This document shows positions 23,603 through 31,342 of a stretch of DNA of 51,006 nt, one piece after another; position 1 is the stretch's first letter; each line of letters begins with the position of its first letter. Source of the DNA: DASUBV01 sp035763085 (GTDB lineage Bacteria > Actinomycetota > Actinomycetes > Streptosporangiales > Streptosporangiaceae). The notes under the pieces are model-generated. The model was not told where the DNA came from, searched no databases, and saw only the letters and a list, made by a program, of their open reading frames with translations. The stretch is from positions 1 through 51,006 of the forward strand of contig DASUBV010000340.1 of NCBI GenBank assembly GCA_035763085.1. The letters run 5' to 3'. The position numbers were made by a program, and so were the translations under genes.

Positions 23603-24673
23603 TTACGCGCTGACCAGCGACTCGCCCGAGGCGGCGCCGAGCCGGCCGACGATCTCGCGGTCCAGGACGCGGCGGTAGAACCGCTCGTGGTCGCGGGCCA
23701 TCCGCTGCAGGGAGAACCGCCGTTCGGCGGCCATCCGGCACTCGTCGCGGTCGATCTCCGGCACTCGCTTAACGGCGCTGACCATCTCCTCCTCGTCCCG
23801 GCACAGGAACCCCGTGCGGCCCGGGTCGACGATCTCCGGCGCCGCTCCGTTCGGGAAGGCCAGCACCGGCGTGGCCGAGGCCAGCGCCTCCGCCATGACC
23901 AGCCCGAACGGCTCGCGCCAGGTGATCGGGTTGACCAGCGCGGTCGCGCCCTGGAGCAAGGCCAGGCGGCGGCGCAGCGGCAGTTCCGACGGCGTCTCGT
24001 CGTCGGAGTCCAGCAGCGGGCGGACCGCCTCGTTGAAGTAGGCCAGCTCGCTGGCCTCGCGCATCTTGGTGGCCATCTTCAGCGGCAGCCCGGCCGCCTT
24101 GGCGATGCGCACGGCGTGGTGCACGCCCTTGTCGGCCGACATGCGGCCGATGAACATCAGGTAGTCGCCGCCGCCCGGGCCCGCCTCGTGCACGTCGAGG
24201 TCGATGCCGTGATGGATGACGGCCGAGACCGGGACCCCGCCCGAGGCCCGGGCCTGCGAGTGCGAGATGCAGATGATCGAGGCATGCCGGGCGGTCTGCG
24301 CCCAGATCGGCCGGGTGTCGTCGGTGAACGGCCCGTGGTTGGTGGTCACCACGGGCGGGCGGCGCATCCCGGATGACCCGGAGATGAGCGGCCCGAGCAG
24401 CGTGTGGTCGTGGATCAGGTCAACATCGGCCAGCGCCTCGTAGGCGGCCACGACGTGCGCCGACTCGGCGACGGTCAGCCCTATCGGCGCCACGGGCTCG
24501 CGGTAGTGGTGCTCGCTGGGCACCGGGCAGGTGGACTCTCCCACTGTGAACAGCCGGACGTCGTGGCCGAGTTCCTGGAGCCCGCGGGCGAGGTTGTCGA
24601 TGACAAGCTCGGTCCCGCCGTAGGCCGGCGGAGGTACAGGCACCCAGGGCGGAGCAATCAGGCCGATCCGCAT
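23603..24673 (-). CDS. Family 4 glycosyltransferase
   Basis: A 356-residue GT-B retaining glycosyltransferase. The N-terminal domain opens MRIGLIAPPWVPVPPPAYGGTE with the Gly-rich loop. The C-terminal domain holds LMFIGRMSADKG and the EPFGLVMAEALA (E-x7-E) sugar-nucleotide motif at about 252-264. The start is set by GAGGAG upstream of MRIG. A longer frame lacks that support. It is co-directional with the debranching-like gene downstream. Acceptor and donor are unknown. GT4 members with this opening often make short oligosaccharides or glycosylate small cytosolic acceptors. Confidence 0.9.
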   Translation of the reverse strand: MRIGLIAPPWVPVPPPAYGGTELVIDNLARGLQELGHDVRLFTVGESTCPVPSEHHYREPVAPIGLTVAESAHVVAAYEALADVDLIHDHTLLGPLISGSSGMRRPPVVTTNHGPFTDDTRPIWAQTARHASIICISHSQARASGGVPVSAVIHHGIDLDVHEAGPGGGDYLMFIGRMSADKGVHHAVRIAKAAGLPLKMATKMREASELAYFNEAVRPLLDSDDETPSELPLRRRLALLQGATALVNPITWREPFGLVMAEALASATPVLAFPNGAAPEIVDPGRTGFLCRDEEEMVSAVKRVPEIDRDECRMAAERRFSLQRMARDHERFYRRVLDREIVGRLGAASGESLVSA

Positions 24674-25098
24674 GTGTGAACTCCTCCTCGTGTCGCGCCG
24701 CGTGACCGTCACGCTTCCTCACCTGGCCCCGGCGGGTAACGCACCGGCGCTGGCGAGGCGTGGGCACCGAGCACAGCCGCGCGGACCCGCCGCGCGGGGA
24801 CCTGGCCGGCACCCGCCTGGCGGGCGGGCCGCGGCCGCCGCGGGCCGACTGGAGGCCCGCGCCGGCCTGGTCACCAGGTCCGGCTGACTGCACTCTGCGC
24901 ACCCACGGGGCGGCGCCAGAGGCAGACCGATACGCCGTTACTTTTGCGTATCGTTCCGATAACCGAGAGTGATCTGCCCGTCACGTTCTGATAGCAAACT
25001 TGTGACGGCGCAAAGCTGATCATTACCTGCGCGTGCGAAACCGTGCCTGGTAAGGGATGCACGCTGATCGCGGGACAGTACTGGCCCTGGCCGGGGAG
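24674..25098. other. Long leader region rich in inverted repeats
   Basis: This 425-base stretch lies between two minus-strand genes (glycosyltransferase downstream, alcohol dehydrogenase upstream). No gene is supported. The part 24925-25040 is clearly less GC-rich than its surroundings and contains several inverted repeats, so it probably holds the promoter of the glycosyltransferase gene and binding sites. The remaining 250 bases would be an unusually long 5' leader. Confidence 0.5.
24928..25008. promoter_or_regulatory. Cluster of inverted repeats (TATCG half-sites and CCGTCAC/GTGACGG)
   Basis: CGATACGC (24928-24935) pairs with GCGTATCG (24946-24953). TATCG-ttc-CGATA (24949-24961) shares its left half with that repeat. 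CCGTCAC (24978-24984) pairs with GTGACGG (25002-25008). These lie in an AT-richer island about 260 bases before the glycosyltransferase start. Confidence 0.45.
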
Positions 25099-26169
25099 CT
25101 AGCTGAGGGTCAGGACCGCGGCCCCGGCGAACCGGTCGGCGGCCAGGTCGGCCAGCGCCTGGTCGGCCTGCTCCAGCGGGTAGGGAACCACCGAGACCTC
25201 CGGCCGCAGCCGCTCGCACAGGCGCAGGAACTCCTCGGCGTCGCCGCGGGTGTTGGCGGTCACGCTGCGCAGCTCGCGCTCCTGGAAGAGCTCCGCCTCG
25301 TAGTCCAGGCCGGGAATGTCGCTGAGGTAAATGCCCGCGATGGCCAGGATGCCGCCCCGGTCCAGGGCCCGCAGTGCCGCCGGGACCAGGCTGCCCGCCG
25401 GCGCGAACATGATCGCTGAGTCCAGCGGCTCCGGCGGCGGGTCGAGGGAGTCCGCCGCCGACGCGGCGCCCAGCTCCAGGGCCAGCTCGCGCGCCTGCGG
25501 GGACCGGGTGAACACATGCACGGCGGCGCCCTGCGCGATGGCGATCTGGGCGGTCAGGTGCGCCGACCCGCCGAACCCCCAGATGCCCAGCACGCCGCCG
25601 GGCGGCACCTCGGCCCGGCGCAGCGCCCGGTAGCCGATGATGCCCGCGCACAGCAGCGGGGCCAGCTCCTGGTCGGTGAACCCGGATGGCAGCCGGTGCA
25701 CGTAGGCGTCGGCGGCGACCAGGTACTCGGCGTAGCCGCCGGGAATGTCCCAGCCGGTGTAGGTCGAGGCGGGGCACAGGTTCTCCCGGCCCCGCCGGCA
25801 GTACCGGCATGATCCGTCGGTCCCGGCCAGCCAGGCCACGCCGACGCGGTCGCCGGGCCGGAACCGGGTCGTGCCGGGCCCGGCGGCCGCGACCTCGCCG
25901 ACGACCTCGTGGCCAGGGGTCATGTCGGGGCGCCTGGGCGGCAGGTCACCCTCGGCCAGGTGCAGGTCGGTCCGGCAGACGCCGCAGCACAGCACCCGGA
26001 TCAGCAGCTCGCCGTGGCCGGGCTCGGGCACCGGCCGGTCGGTCAGCCGCAGGGGGGCTCCGGGGGGCGTGCCCCCCGGAGCTGGGGGTACCCGGGGGTG
26101 GTCCGCTGGGTCACGCCGCAGCGGACCCTTGCTCACCGGTCCTGGCTCATGAACCACCCAGGCGCGCAT
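25099..26169 (-). CDS. Zinc-dependent alcohol dehydrogenase with in-frame repeat insertion
   Basis: A 356-residue medium-chain dehydrogenase that oxidises or reduces alcohols and aldehydes with NAD(P). Residues GVCRTDLHLAEGDLPPRRP and GHEVVGEV hold catalytic-zinc ligands. The structural-zinc loop GTDGSCRYCRRGRENLC shows three cysteines, with Asp where the first is usual. GIWGFGGSAHLTAQIA is the cofactor loop. After MRAWVVHEPGPVSKGPLR the chain has a 23-residue Pro/Gly-rich segment, RDPADHPRVPPAPGGTPP with GAPLR after it, before the normal LTDRPVPEPG. That segment is encoded by a GC-rich palindromic repeat. The frame is kept, so the protein may be functional. It is monocistronic. Confidence 0.88.
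   Translation of the reverse strand: MRAWVVHEPGPVSKGPLRRDPADHPRVPPAPGGTPPGAPLRLTDRPVPEPGHGELLIRVLCCGVCRTDLHLAEGDLPPRRPDMTPGHEVVGEVAAAGPGTTRFRPGDRVGVAWLAGTDGSCRYCRRGRENLCPASTYTGWDIPGGYAEYLVAADAYVHRLPSGFTDQELAPLLCAGIIGYRALRRAEVPPGGVLGIWGFGGSAHLTAQIAIAQGAAVHVFTRSPQARELALELGAASAADSLDPPPEPLDSAIMFAPAGSLVPAALRALDRGGILAIAGIYLSDIPGLDYEAELFQERELRSVTANTRGDAEEFLRLCERLRPEVSVVPYPLEQADQALADLAADRFAGAAVLTLS
26058..26126. repeat. Palindromic repeat unit inside the alcohol dehydrogenase gene
   Basis: CTCCGGGGGGC and GCCCCCCGGAG make an 11-base stem at 26058-26081. GTCCGCTG and CAGCGGAC make an 8-base stem at 26101-26126. On the coding strand the segment is bounded by near-identical CCGCTGCGG and CCCCTGCGG. The first stem resembles the units at 32072-32223. 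Confidence 0.75.
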
Positions 26170-26395
26170 GGGGCCAGGCTACGCCGGGCGGGCCAGCCGA
26201 CCGCCGGCCGGCAGCACGCCGCGCCGGCGCTGAGCCGGGCCTTCCCGCCAGCGGGTGAGCCTCCGGGCTCCCGCAGGCGAGCGGGCAACCCGGCGGCCGG
26301 GGATCCTCGTTTCGTCGTTTCGTCTGGCTTGGGGCCGGTTTGCGTCCGGCGGGTGGCACAATGGCCGGACCTGCGGCGGGGCGGAGGGAGCGGCC

Positions 26396-27682
26396 ATGAG
26401 CGGGCGATCGCTGACGGTGCTGTTCATGCCGGAAAGCGCCTACGGGCCCACCAATAACTGCATCGGGATCGGCGACGTGCTGCGCCGCCGCGGGCACCGG
26501 GTGGTCTTCGCCGCCGAGGCATCCTGGAAGGGCAAGCTGGAGCCGCTGGGGTTCGGCGAGGACCTGGTCGACCTGGCCCCGCCCGCGGCCGGCGACCAGG
26601 ATGCGGGCCAGTTCTGGAAGGACTTCATCGCCGCCACCGCGCCGGAGTTCCGCAAGCCGACCATCGAGCAGCTGGAGACCTGGATCAAGCCGGTCTGGGC
26701 GGAGCTGATCAGCGGCGCGCGGTACTGCCAGGACCAGCTGAACGCGATCATCGACCGGGTCCGGCCGGACATCATCGTCGAGGACAACGTCATCAGCTTC
26801 CCGGCGCTGCTGACGGCGGGCGTCCCGTTCGCGCGGATCGTGTCGTGCAATCCGCTGGAGGTGGCCGATCCCGCGCTGCCGCCGGCGTTCTCCGGGTACG
26901 CGGCGCACGGCCGCGACGGCTGGGCCGAGTTCCGCGCGGAGTATGACCGCGTGCACCGCGGCATGTGGGGCGAGTTCAGCCAGTGGGTCACCGAGCAGGG
27001 CGCGCCGCCGCTGCCGGACCTGGAGTTCATCCACTCCGGCGACCTGAACCTGTACGTGTACCCGGAGCTGGCCGACTATGACCGGGCCCGGCCGCTGGAT
27101 GGCTCCTGGCACCGGATCGACTCCTCGGTCCGCGAGACCGACGCGGCGTTCGAGCTCCCGGCCGGGCTGGCGGACGGCGACGGGCAGCTGGTCTACTTCT
27201 CGCTCGGCTCGCTGGGCTCGGCGGACGTCGGGCTGATGCGCCGGGTAATCGGCTGCCTGGCCGCCACCCCGCACCGCTACATCGTGTCCAAGGGCCCGCT
27301 GCACGCCGAGATCGAGCTGGCGCCGAACATGTGGGGCGCGGAGTTCGTGCCGCAGACCTCGGTGATCCCGCTCGCCGACCTGGTGATCACCCACGGCGGC
27401 AACAACACCACCACCGAGTGCCTGCACTTCGGCAAGCCGATGATCGTGCTGCCGCTGTTCTGGGATCAGTACGACAACGCCCAGCGGGTGGACGAGCTGG
27501 GCCTGGGCGTGCGGCTGGACACCTACGACTTCAGCGACGGCGAGCTGACCTCCGCGATCGGCCGGCTGCTGGGCGACGCCAGGCTGCGCGAGCGGCTGGC
27601 CCGCGGCGCGGCGCAGATCCAGGGCCGGCACGGCCTGCGCACTGCGGCGGACCTGGTCGAGCAGGCCGCCGCCGGCCGCTGA
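26396..27682 (+). CDS. MGT/UGT-type (GT1) glycosyltransferase
   Basis: A 428-residue GT-B glycosyltransferase. The N-terminal acceptor domain has LFMPESAYGPTNNCIGIGDVLRRRGHRVVF. The C-terminal donor domain holds VYFSLGSLG, and from about residue 332 THGGNNTTTECLHFGKPMIVLP, the HGGxxT motif of macrolide/UDP-glycosyltransferases, then DQYDNAQR. GGAGGGAG precedes the ATG. Members glycosylate small molecules such as macrolides, sterols or phenolics. No biosynthetic cluster is adjacent, so detoxification of exogenous compounds is as likely as natural-product tailoring. Confidence 0.9.
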   Translation: MSGRSLTVLFMPESAYGPTNNCIGIGDVLRRRGHRVVFAAEASWKGKLEPLGFGEDLVDLAPPAAGDQDAGQFWKDFIAATAPEFRKPTIEQLETWIKPVWAELISGARYCQDQLNAIIDRVRPDIIVEDNVISFPALLTAGVPFARIVSCNPLEVADPALPPAFSGYAAHGRDGWAEFRAEYDRVHRGMWGEFSQWVTEQGAPPLPDLEFIHSGDLNLYVYPELADYDRARPLDGSWHRIDSSVRETDAAFELPAGLADGDGQLVYFSLGSLGSADVGLMRRVIGCLAATPHRYIVSKGPLHAEIELAPNMWGAEFVPQTSVIPLADLVITHGGNNTTTECLHFGKPMIVLPLFWDQYDNAQRVDELGLGVRLDTYDFSDGELTSAIGRLLGDARLRERLARGAAQIQGRHGLRTAADLVEQAAAGR

Positions 27683-27741
27683 GCGGCTGGCCAAATGGCA
27701 GCGGGAATGGCCGGGAACGGCGCCGGGGCAGGTCAAGAGCC

Positions 27742-27774
27742 GTTCACTTGACGTTCACGAGATGGTCATGCGAG
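27742..27774 (+). promoter_or_regulatory. PHO box (three 11-base direct repeats), PhoP-type
   Basis: GTTCACTTGAC, GTTCACGAGAT and GGTCATGCGAG follow one another in perfect 11-base phase, 100 bases before the acid phosphatase ATG. Actinobacterial PhoP binds tandem 11-base units beginning GTTCA. The match of sequence and target gene makes phosphate-starvation control likely. Confidence 0.75.
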
Positions 27775-27874
27775 CGTGGCCAGCGGCCTGGCGTTCGGAC
27801 GGGTTTGGCGCGCTTTGCCAGTACCCAGGGGACCGCCCCGCTGCCAGCGCAGTCAGCAACCCAGGAGGACCACC

Positions 27875-28702
27875 ATGACCATCGGATCGCTTTCCCGCAA
27901 GCGCGTCTATGCGCTGGCGGCGACCGCCGCCGCGGCCGTCACCGCGGCCGGCCTGATCGGCACCGGCGTCGCGAGCGCGCAGGGCAGCCAGCACGCGACG
28001 GCCACCGCGCGCACGACCGCGCACCCCGCGGTCCACGCACCGCGGACGGCCGCCGACATTCCCAACCTCGGCCTGGTGGAACAGCGGATCGAGGCCTACT
28101 ACGGCGACCCGAGTGGCACTGGCGTGGCGTCGGCCACCTCGAACTACGCCCGGCAGACCGACCGCATCACGGCCCGGACCGAGCGGGACCTCAAGGCCGG
28201 ACTGGCGCACGCCGGCAGCAAGCCCGCGCTGGTGCTGGACATTGACGACACCAGCCTGATCACCTACGGGTACGAGGTGTCTCAGGGCTTCGGCTTCACC
28301 CCGGCCTCCAACCTGGCCTACCTGCAGACGCACACCCTGCCCGCGGTGTTCGGCATGACGACGCTGGCCAACTGGGCCACCCAGCACGGGATCACGATCT
28401 TCTGGATCACCGGACGGCACGAGAGCCAGCGGAGCTTCACCAGCGCGAACCTGACCGCCGTCGGCTACCAGGCCACCGACGACACCGCGCACCTGTTCAT
28501 GAAGCCCGACGCCAACCCGCCGGCGTACCTGACCTGCGGGCTGACCTGCACCACCATCCAGTTCAAGTCGATGACCCGTGAGCACATCGCGAGCATGGGC
28601 TACAACATCCTGGCCAACATGGGCGACCAGTTCAGCGACCTGAAGGGCGGCTTCGCCGACCGCCGGGTCAAGCTGCCCAACCCGATGTACTACATCCCCT
28701 GA
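27875..28702 (+). CDS. Secreted HAD-family acid phosphatase
   Basis: A 275-residue phosphomonoesterase of HAD subfamily IIIB (class B/plant acid phosphatase-like). A signal peptide spans residues 1-35 (SRKRVYALAATAAAAVTAAG, cleavage after ASA). The nucleophile motif is DIDDT at 122-126. Motif 2 is ITGRHES and the acidic motif is NMGDQFSDL. It is expected to release phosphate from extracellular esters. The ATG is preceded by GGAGGAC. A PHO box stands 100 bases upstream and a hairpin terminator follows, so it is a single phosphate-regulated unit. Confidence 0.93.
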   Translation: MTIGSLSRKRVYALAATAAAAVTAAGLIGTGVASAQGSQHATATARTTAHPAVHAPRTAADIPNLGLVEQRIEAYYGDPSGTGVASATSNYARQTDRITARTERDLKAGLAHAGSKPALVLDIDDTSLITYGYEVSQGFGFTPASNLAYLQTHTLPAVFGMTTLANWATQHGITIFWITGRHESQRSFTSANLTAVGYQATDDTAHLFMKPDANPPAYLTCGLTCTTIQFKSMTREHIASMGYNILANMGDQFSDLKGGFADRRVKLPNPMYYIP

Positions 28703-28725
28703 TCCGCGCCTGACGGCTTAGCTAT

Positions 28726-28765
28726 CCGGCCGCATCCGCTGGCTCGCGCCGGCGGGTGCGGCCGG
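28726..28765 (+). terminator. Hairpin terminator of acid phosphatase gene
   Basis: CCGGCCGCATCCGC at 28726-28739 pairs with GCGGGTGCGGCCGG at 28752-28765 (14 base pairs, one G-U), 23 bases after the stop. Confidence 0.65.
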
Positions 28766-28841
28766 CCTGCGTATGAGCGGCGGGCCCGGCGGCGGGCTAT
28801 TCGATTGACCGCGGCGCCGGCGGAAGCGGAAACTGGCGGCC

Positions 28842-29624
28842 GTGTCCAGATTCGATGCCCTGATCGCCGAGGGCTCGGCGGTCCCGGTGGACGGCTGGGA
28901 TTTCTCCTGGTTCGCCGGGCGCGCCACCGAGGAACGGCCCCCGTGGGGCTACGCGCGGATGCTCGGGGCGCGGATGGCCGCGCTGGCCGGCGTGCCTGGC
29001 GCGGCGGCACTGGACCTGCAGACCGGCGGCGGCGAGGTCGTCGCCTCGGTGCCCGCCGCGCCCGCCAGGCTAGTCGTGACCGAGTCGTGGCCGCCGAACA
29101 TCGAGGTGGCGCGCCGCAACCTGGCCGCCAAGGGCGGCCAGGTCGTGCCCATGACCGACCCGTTGGACGACCTGCCCTTCGCCGACGCCACGTTCGACCT
29201 GGTCTCCAGCCGGCACCCGGTCAGAGTCCGGTGGGATGAGGTCGCCCGCGTCATGAAGGCGGGCGGCACCTATTTCTCCCAGGACGTGGGGAATCGCTCG
29301 GTCGCCGAGTTGTATGAGTACCTGATGGGGCCGCAGCCGGAGACCGACGGGCCCGGCAACCGCGCGCCCAAGTGGGCGGTGGCCGGCGCCGAGGCGGCCG
29401 GGCTGGAGGTCACCGACCTGCGCGAGTTCCGCGGCCGGATGGAATTCTTCGACATTGCCGCGGTCGTGCACTTCCTGCGCAAGGTGATCTGGATCGTGCC
29501 GGGCTTCACGGTGGCGGGCTACCGGGACCGGCTCCTCGCGCTGCACGAGCAGATCGAGGCGCAGGGCCCGTTCGTCGCGACGAGCGTCCGGTTCCTGATC
29601 GAGGCCCGCAAGCCGGCCGCGTGA
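28842..29624 (+). CDS. SAM-dependent methyltransferase (class I)
   Basis: A 260-residue Rossmann methyltransferase starting at GTG. The SAM-binding motif I is ALDLQTGGGEV, followed by VVTESWPPNIEVARRNL, PMTDPLDDLPFADATFDLVSS and the post-motif RHPVRVRWDEVARVMKAGG, as in ubiE-like small-molecule methyltransferases. The first Gly of the classic E/DxGxGxG is replaced by Gln-Thr, which weakens motif I. The TGA overlaps the ATG of the TOPRIM gene (TGATG), so the two are translationally coupled. Target unknown. Confidence 0.85.
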   Translation: MSRFDALIAEGSAVPVDGWDFSWFAGRATEERPPWGYARMLGARMAALAGVPGAAALDLQTGGGEVVASVPAAPARLVVTESWPPNIEVARRNLAAKGGQVVPMTDPLDDLPFADATFDLVSSRHPVRVRWDEVARVMKAGGTYFSQDVGNRSVAELYEYLMGPQPETDGPGNRAPKWAVAGAEAAGLEVTDLREFRGRMEFFDIAAVVHFLRKVIWIVPGFTVAGYRDRLLALHEQIEAQGPFVATSVRFLIEARKPAA

Positions 29625-30220
29625 TGACCGGGGTCTCTGCGATCACCAGCCCGGCCCCGGCGGGTGACCTGGACGCGGTGGTGCTCGTGGAAGGGCTCAG
29701 CGACCAGGCCGCGCTCAGTACGCTGGCCAAGCGGCGCGGCCGGGACCTGGCGGCGGAGAAGGTGTCGGTCGTGGCGATGGGCGGGGCCACGAACATCGGG
29801 CACTTCCTGACCGAGTACGGCCCGCAGGGGCGCAACGTCCGGCTGGCCGGGCTGTGCGACGCAGCCGAGGAACGCAGCTTCCGGCGCGGCCTGGAGCGGG
29901 CCGGCGTCGGCTCCGCACCGGACCGGGCCGGCCTGGAGCGGCTGGGCTTCTTCGTGTGCACGGCCGACCTGGAGGACGAGCTGATCCGCGCCCTGGGCGT
30001 GGCCGGGGTCGAGCAGGTCATCGAGTCCCAGGACGAGCTCAGCTCGCTGCGCCGGTTCCAGCTGCAGCCCGCGCAGCGCGGCCGGCCCCCGCAGGCGCAG
30101 CTGCGGCGCTTCCTCGGCACCCGGTCGGGCCGCAAGATCGCCTACGGGAGCCTGCTGGTCCGGGCTCTCGACCTGGACCAGGTCCCCCGCCCGCTGGACG
30201 GCGTCCTCACCTTCCTGTGA
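29624..30220 (+). CDS. TOPRIM domain protein (OLD-nuclease-like, no ATPase domain)
   Basis: A 198-residue protein. The first part is a TOPRIM domain of the OLD/RecR-like kind, with the glutamate motif AVVLVEGLSDQAALSTL at about residues 17-33 and MGGATNIGHFLTEYGP. AGLCDAAEE is in the DxD place and has only one clear Asp plus Glu residues. OLD nucleases have a separate ABC ATPase half, which is absent here. The remainder is helical and charged (RFLGTRSGRKIAYGSLLVRAL). It is coupled to the methyltransferase gene by TGATG overlap. Nuclease or nucleotidyl-transfer activity is possible but unproven. Confidence 0.8.
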   Translation: MTGVSAITSPAPAGDLDAVVLVEGLSDQAALSTLAKRRGRDLAAEKVSVVAMGGATNIGHFLTEYGPQGRNVRLAGLCDAAEERSFRRGLERAGVGSAPDRAGLERLGFFVCTADLEDELIRALGVAGVEQVIESQDELSSLRRFQLQPAQRGRPPQAQLRRFLGTRSGRKIAYGSLLVRALDLDQVPRPLDGVLTFL

Positions 30221-30351
30221 CGACACCGCGACTGGCCGCCTGAGGCTGCTCTCGGTCTTGCCGGAATCGCTGCGCTCCTGCTCCGTAAGGCTCGGGCCCC
30301 CCGGTTAACGCCTGAGCGTTCGGCCGGCCTGTGCAGCCGATCATCACGGCC

Positions 30352-31182
30352 TTAGGAGGCCGGGAAGGCCCGGGCGATGATGTCGCGGCCGGCGGCGGCG
30401 TCCGCGCCGAAGCCGAACGTGCCCGACTCCAGCATGTCGCGGGCGGTCACGGCCAGCGAGCCGAGCGCCGCGAAGGCCAGTGAGCCCCCGACGGAGATCC
30501 GGCCGGCCCCCAGTTCGGCCAGGTCGGCGACGCTGAGCCCGCCCGGCCAGGCCAGCACGTTGACCGGCCGGTCGACCGACGTCACCACGGCGCGGATGTC
30601 GTCTGCCGTGCGCAGCCCCGGCGCGTACAGCACGTCGGCGCCGGCCTCCTGGAAGCTCTGCAGCCGGGCGATGGTGTCGGCCAGGTCGGGCCGGCCGTGC
30701 AGGTAGTTCTCGGCCCGCGCGGTCAGCACCAGCCGGACCGGACCGCCGTGCGCGGCCTGCGCCGCGGCGGCCACCCGCTCAGCGGCCAGCACCCGGTCGA
30801 AGATCGGATCGTCATCCCGGCGGCTGTAGTCCTCGACGGACAGGCCGGCCAGCCCGGTCCCGGCCGCCTGCGTCACCGTCTCAGCCACGCCGGCCGGGTC
30901 GGCGGCGAAGCAGTCCTCCAGGTCAGCCGAGACCGGCAGGTCGGTCGCGCCGGCGATGGCCGCCGCGTTGGCCAGCTCCTCGTCCCTGCTGACATTCCCG
31001 TCGAGCCGGCCGAGCGTGGCAGCGAAGCCGCTGCTGGTCGTGGCCAGCGCCGCGAACCCGAGGGTGGCCAGCACCCGCGCCGACCCGGCATCCCAGGCAT
31101 TGGGCATCAGCAGCGGGGCACCGGGCTTGTGCAGGCCGAGGAAGCTGGCGGCGCGGGCCGCGGCCGCGGCGGAATCAGTCAT
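30352..31182 (-). CDS. Isocitrate lyase/PEP mutase family protein
   Basis: A 276-residue TIM-barrel protein of the ICL/PEPM superfamily (oxaloacetate decarboxylase or 2-methylisocitrate-lyase-like). It has PNAWDAGSARVLATLGFAALATTSSG near the N terminus. SADLEDCF lies in the metal-ligand position and LSVEDYSRR and TARAENYLHGRPDL follow. The KKCGH catalytic loop of true isocitrate lyases is absent, so it belongs to the short carboxyphosphonate-mutase-like group. The start at MTDSAAAA is preceded by GGGAGGA. It is monocistronic. Exact reaction unknown. Confidence 0.85.
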   Translation of the reverse strand: MTDSAAAAARAASFLGLHKPGAPLLMPNAWDAGSARVLATLGFAALATTSSGFAATLGRLDGNVSRDEELANAAAIAGATDLPVSADLEDCFAADPAGVAETVTQAAGTGLAGLSVEDYSRRDDDPIFDRVLAAERVAAAAQAAHGGPVRLVLTARAENYLHGRPDLADTIARLQSFQEAGADVLYAPGLRTADDIRAVVTSVDRPVNVLAWPGGLSVADLAELGAGRISVGGSLAFAALGSLAVTARDMLESGTFGFGADAAAGRDIIARAFPAS

Positions 31183-31342
31183 GGCATGGTCCTCCCGTAG
31201 GTAGCCGCCGGCAGCGCCATCGCGGCGCGGCAGCCGGGCTCCATCCTCTCGCACGCCCGCGGCCGCGGCGCGGCTGCGCCGCGCACTGTGACAAGTCGCT
31301 CAAGGCGGGACAAGACTCCTGCTGGTCAGAGCCTGGCCGGAG

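Noticed and set aside
24871..25062. 63-codon minus-strand frame in the leader region
   Set aside because: No binding site, no recognisable family and a mixed composition. It overlaps the inverted-repeat cluster, so regulation is a better explanation.
24900..25098. Cyclic-di-AMP or other known riboswitch in the AT-richer leader
   Set aside because: Inverted repeats are present, but no conserved core of a class I know could be matched.
26307..26322. Tandem TCGTTTCG octamers before the MGT-type glycosyltransferase
   Set aside because: Two short units only, with no known site and no further support.
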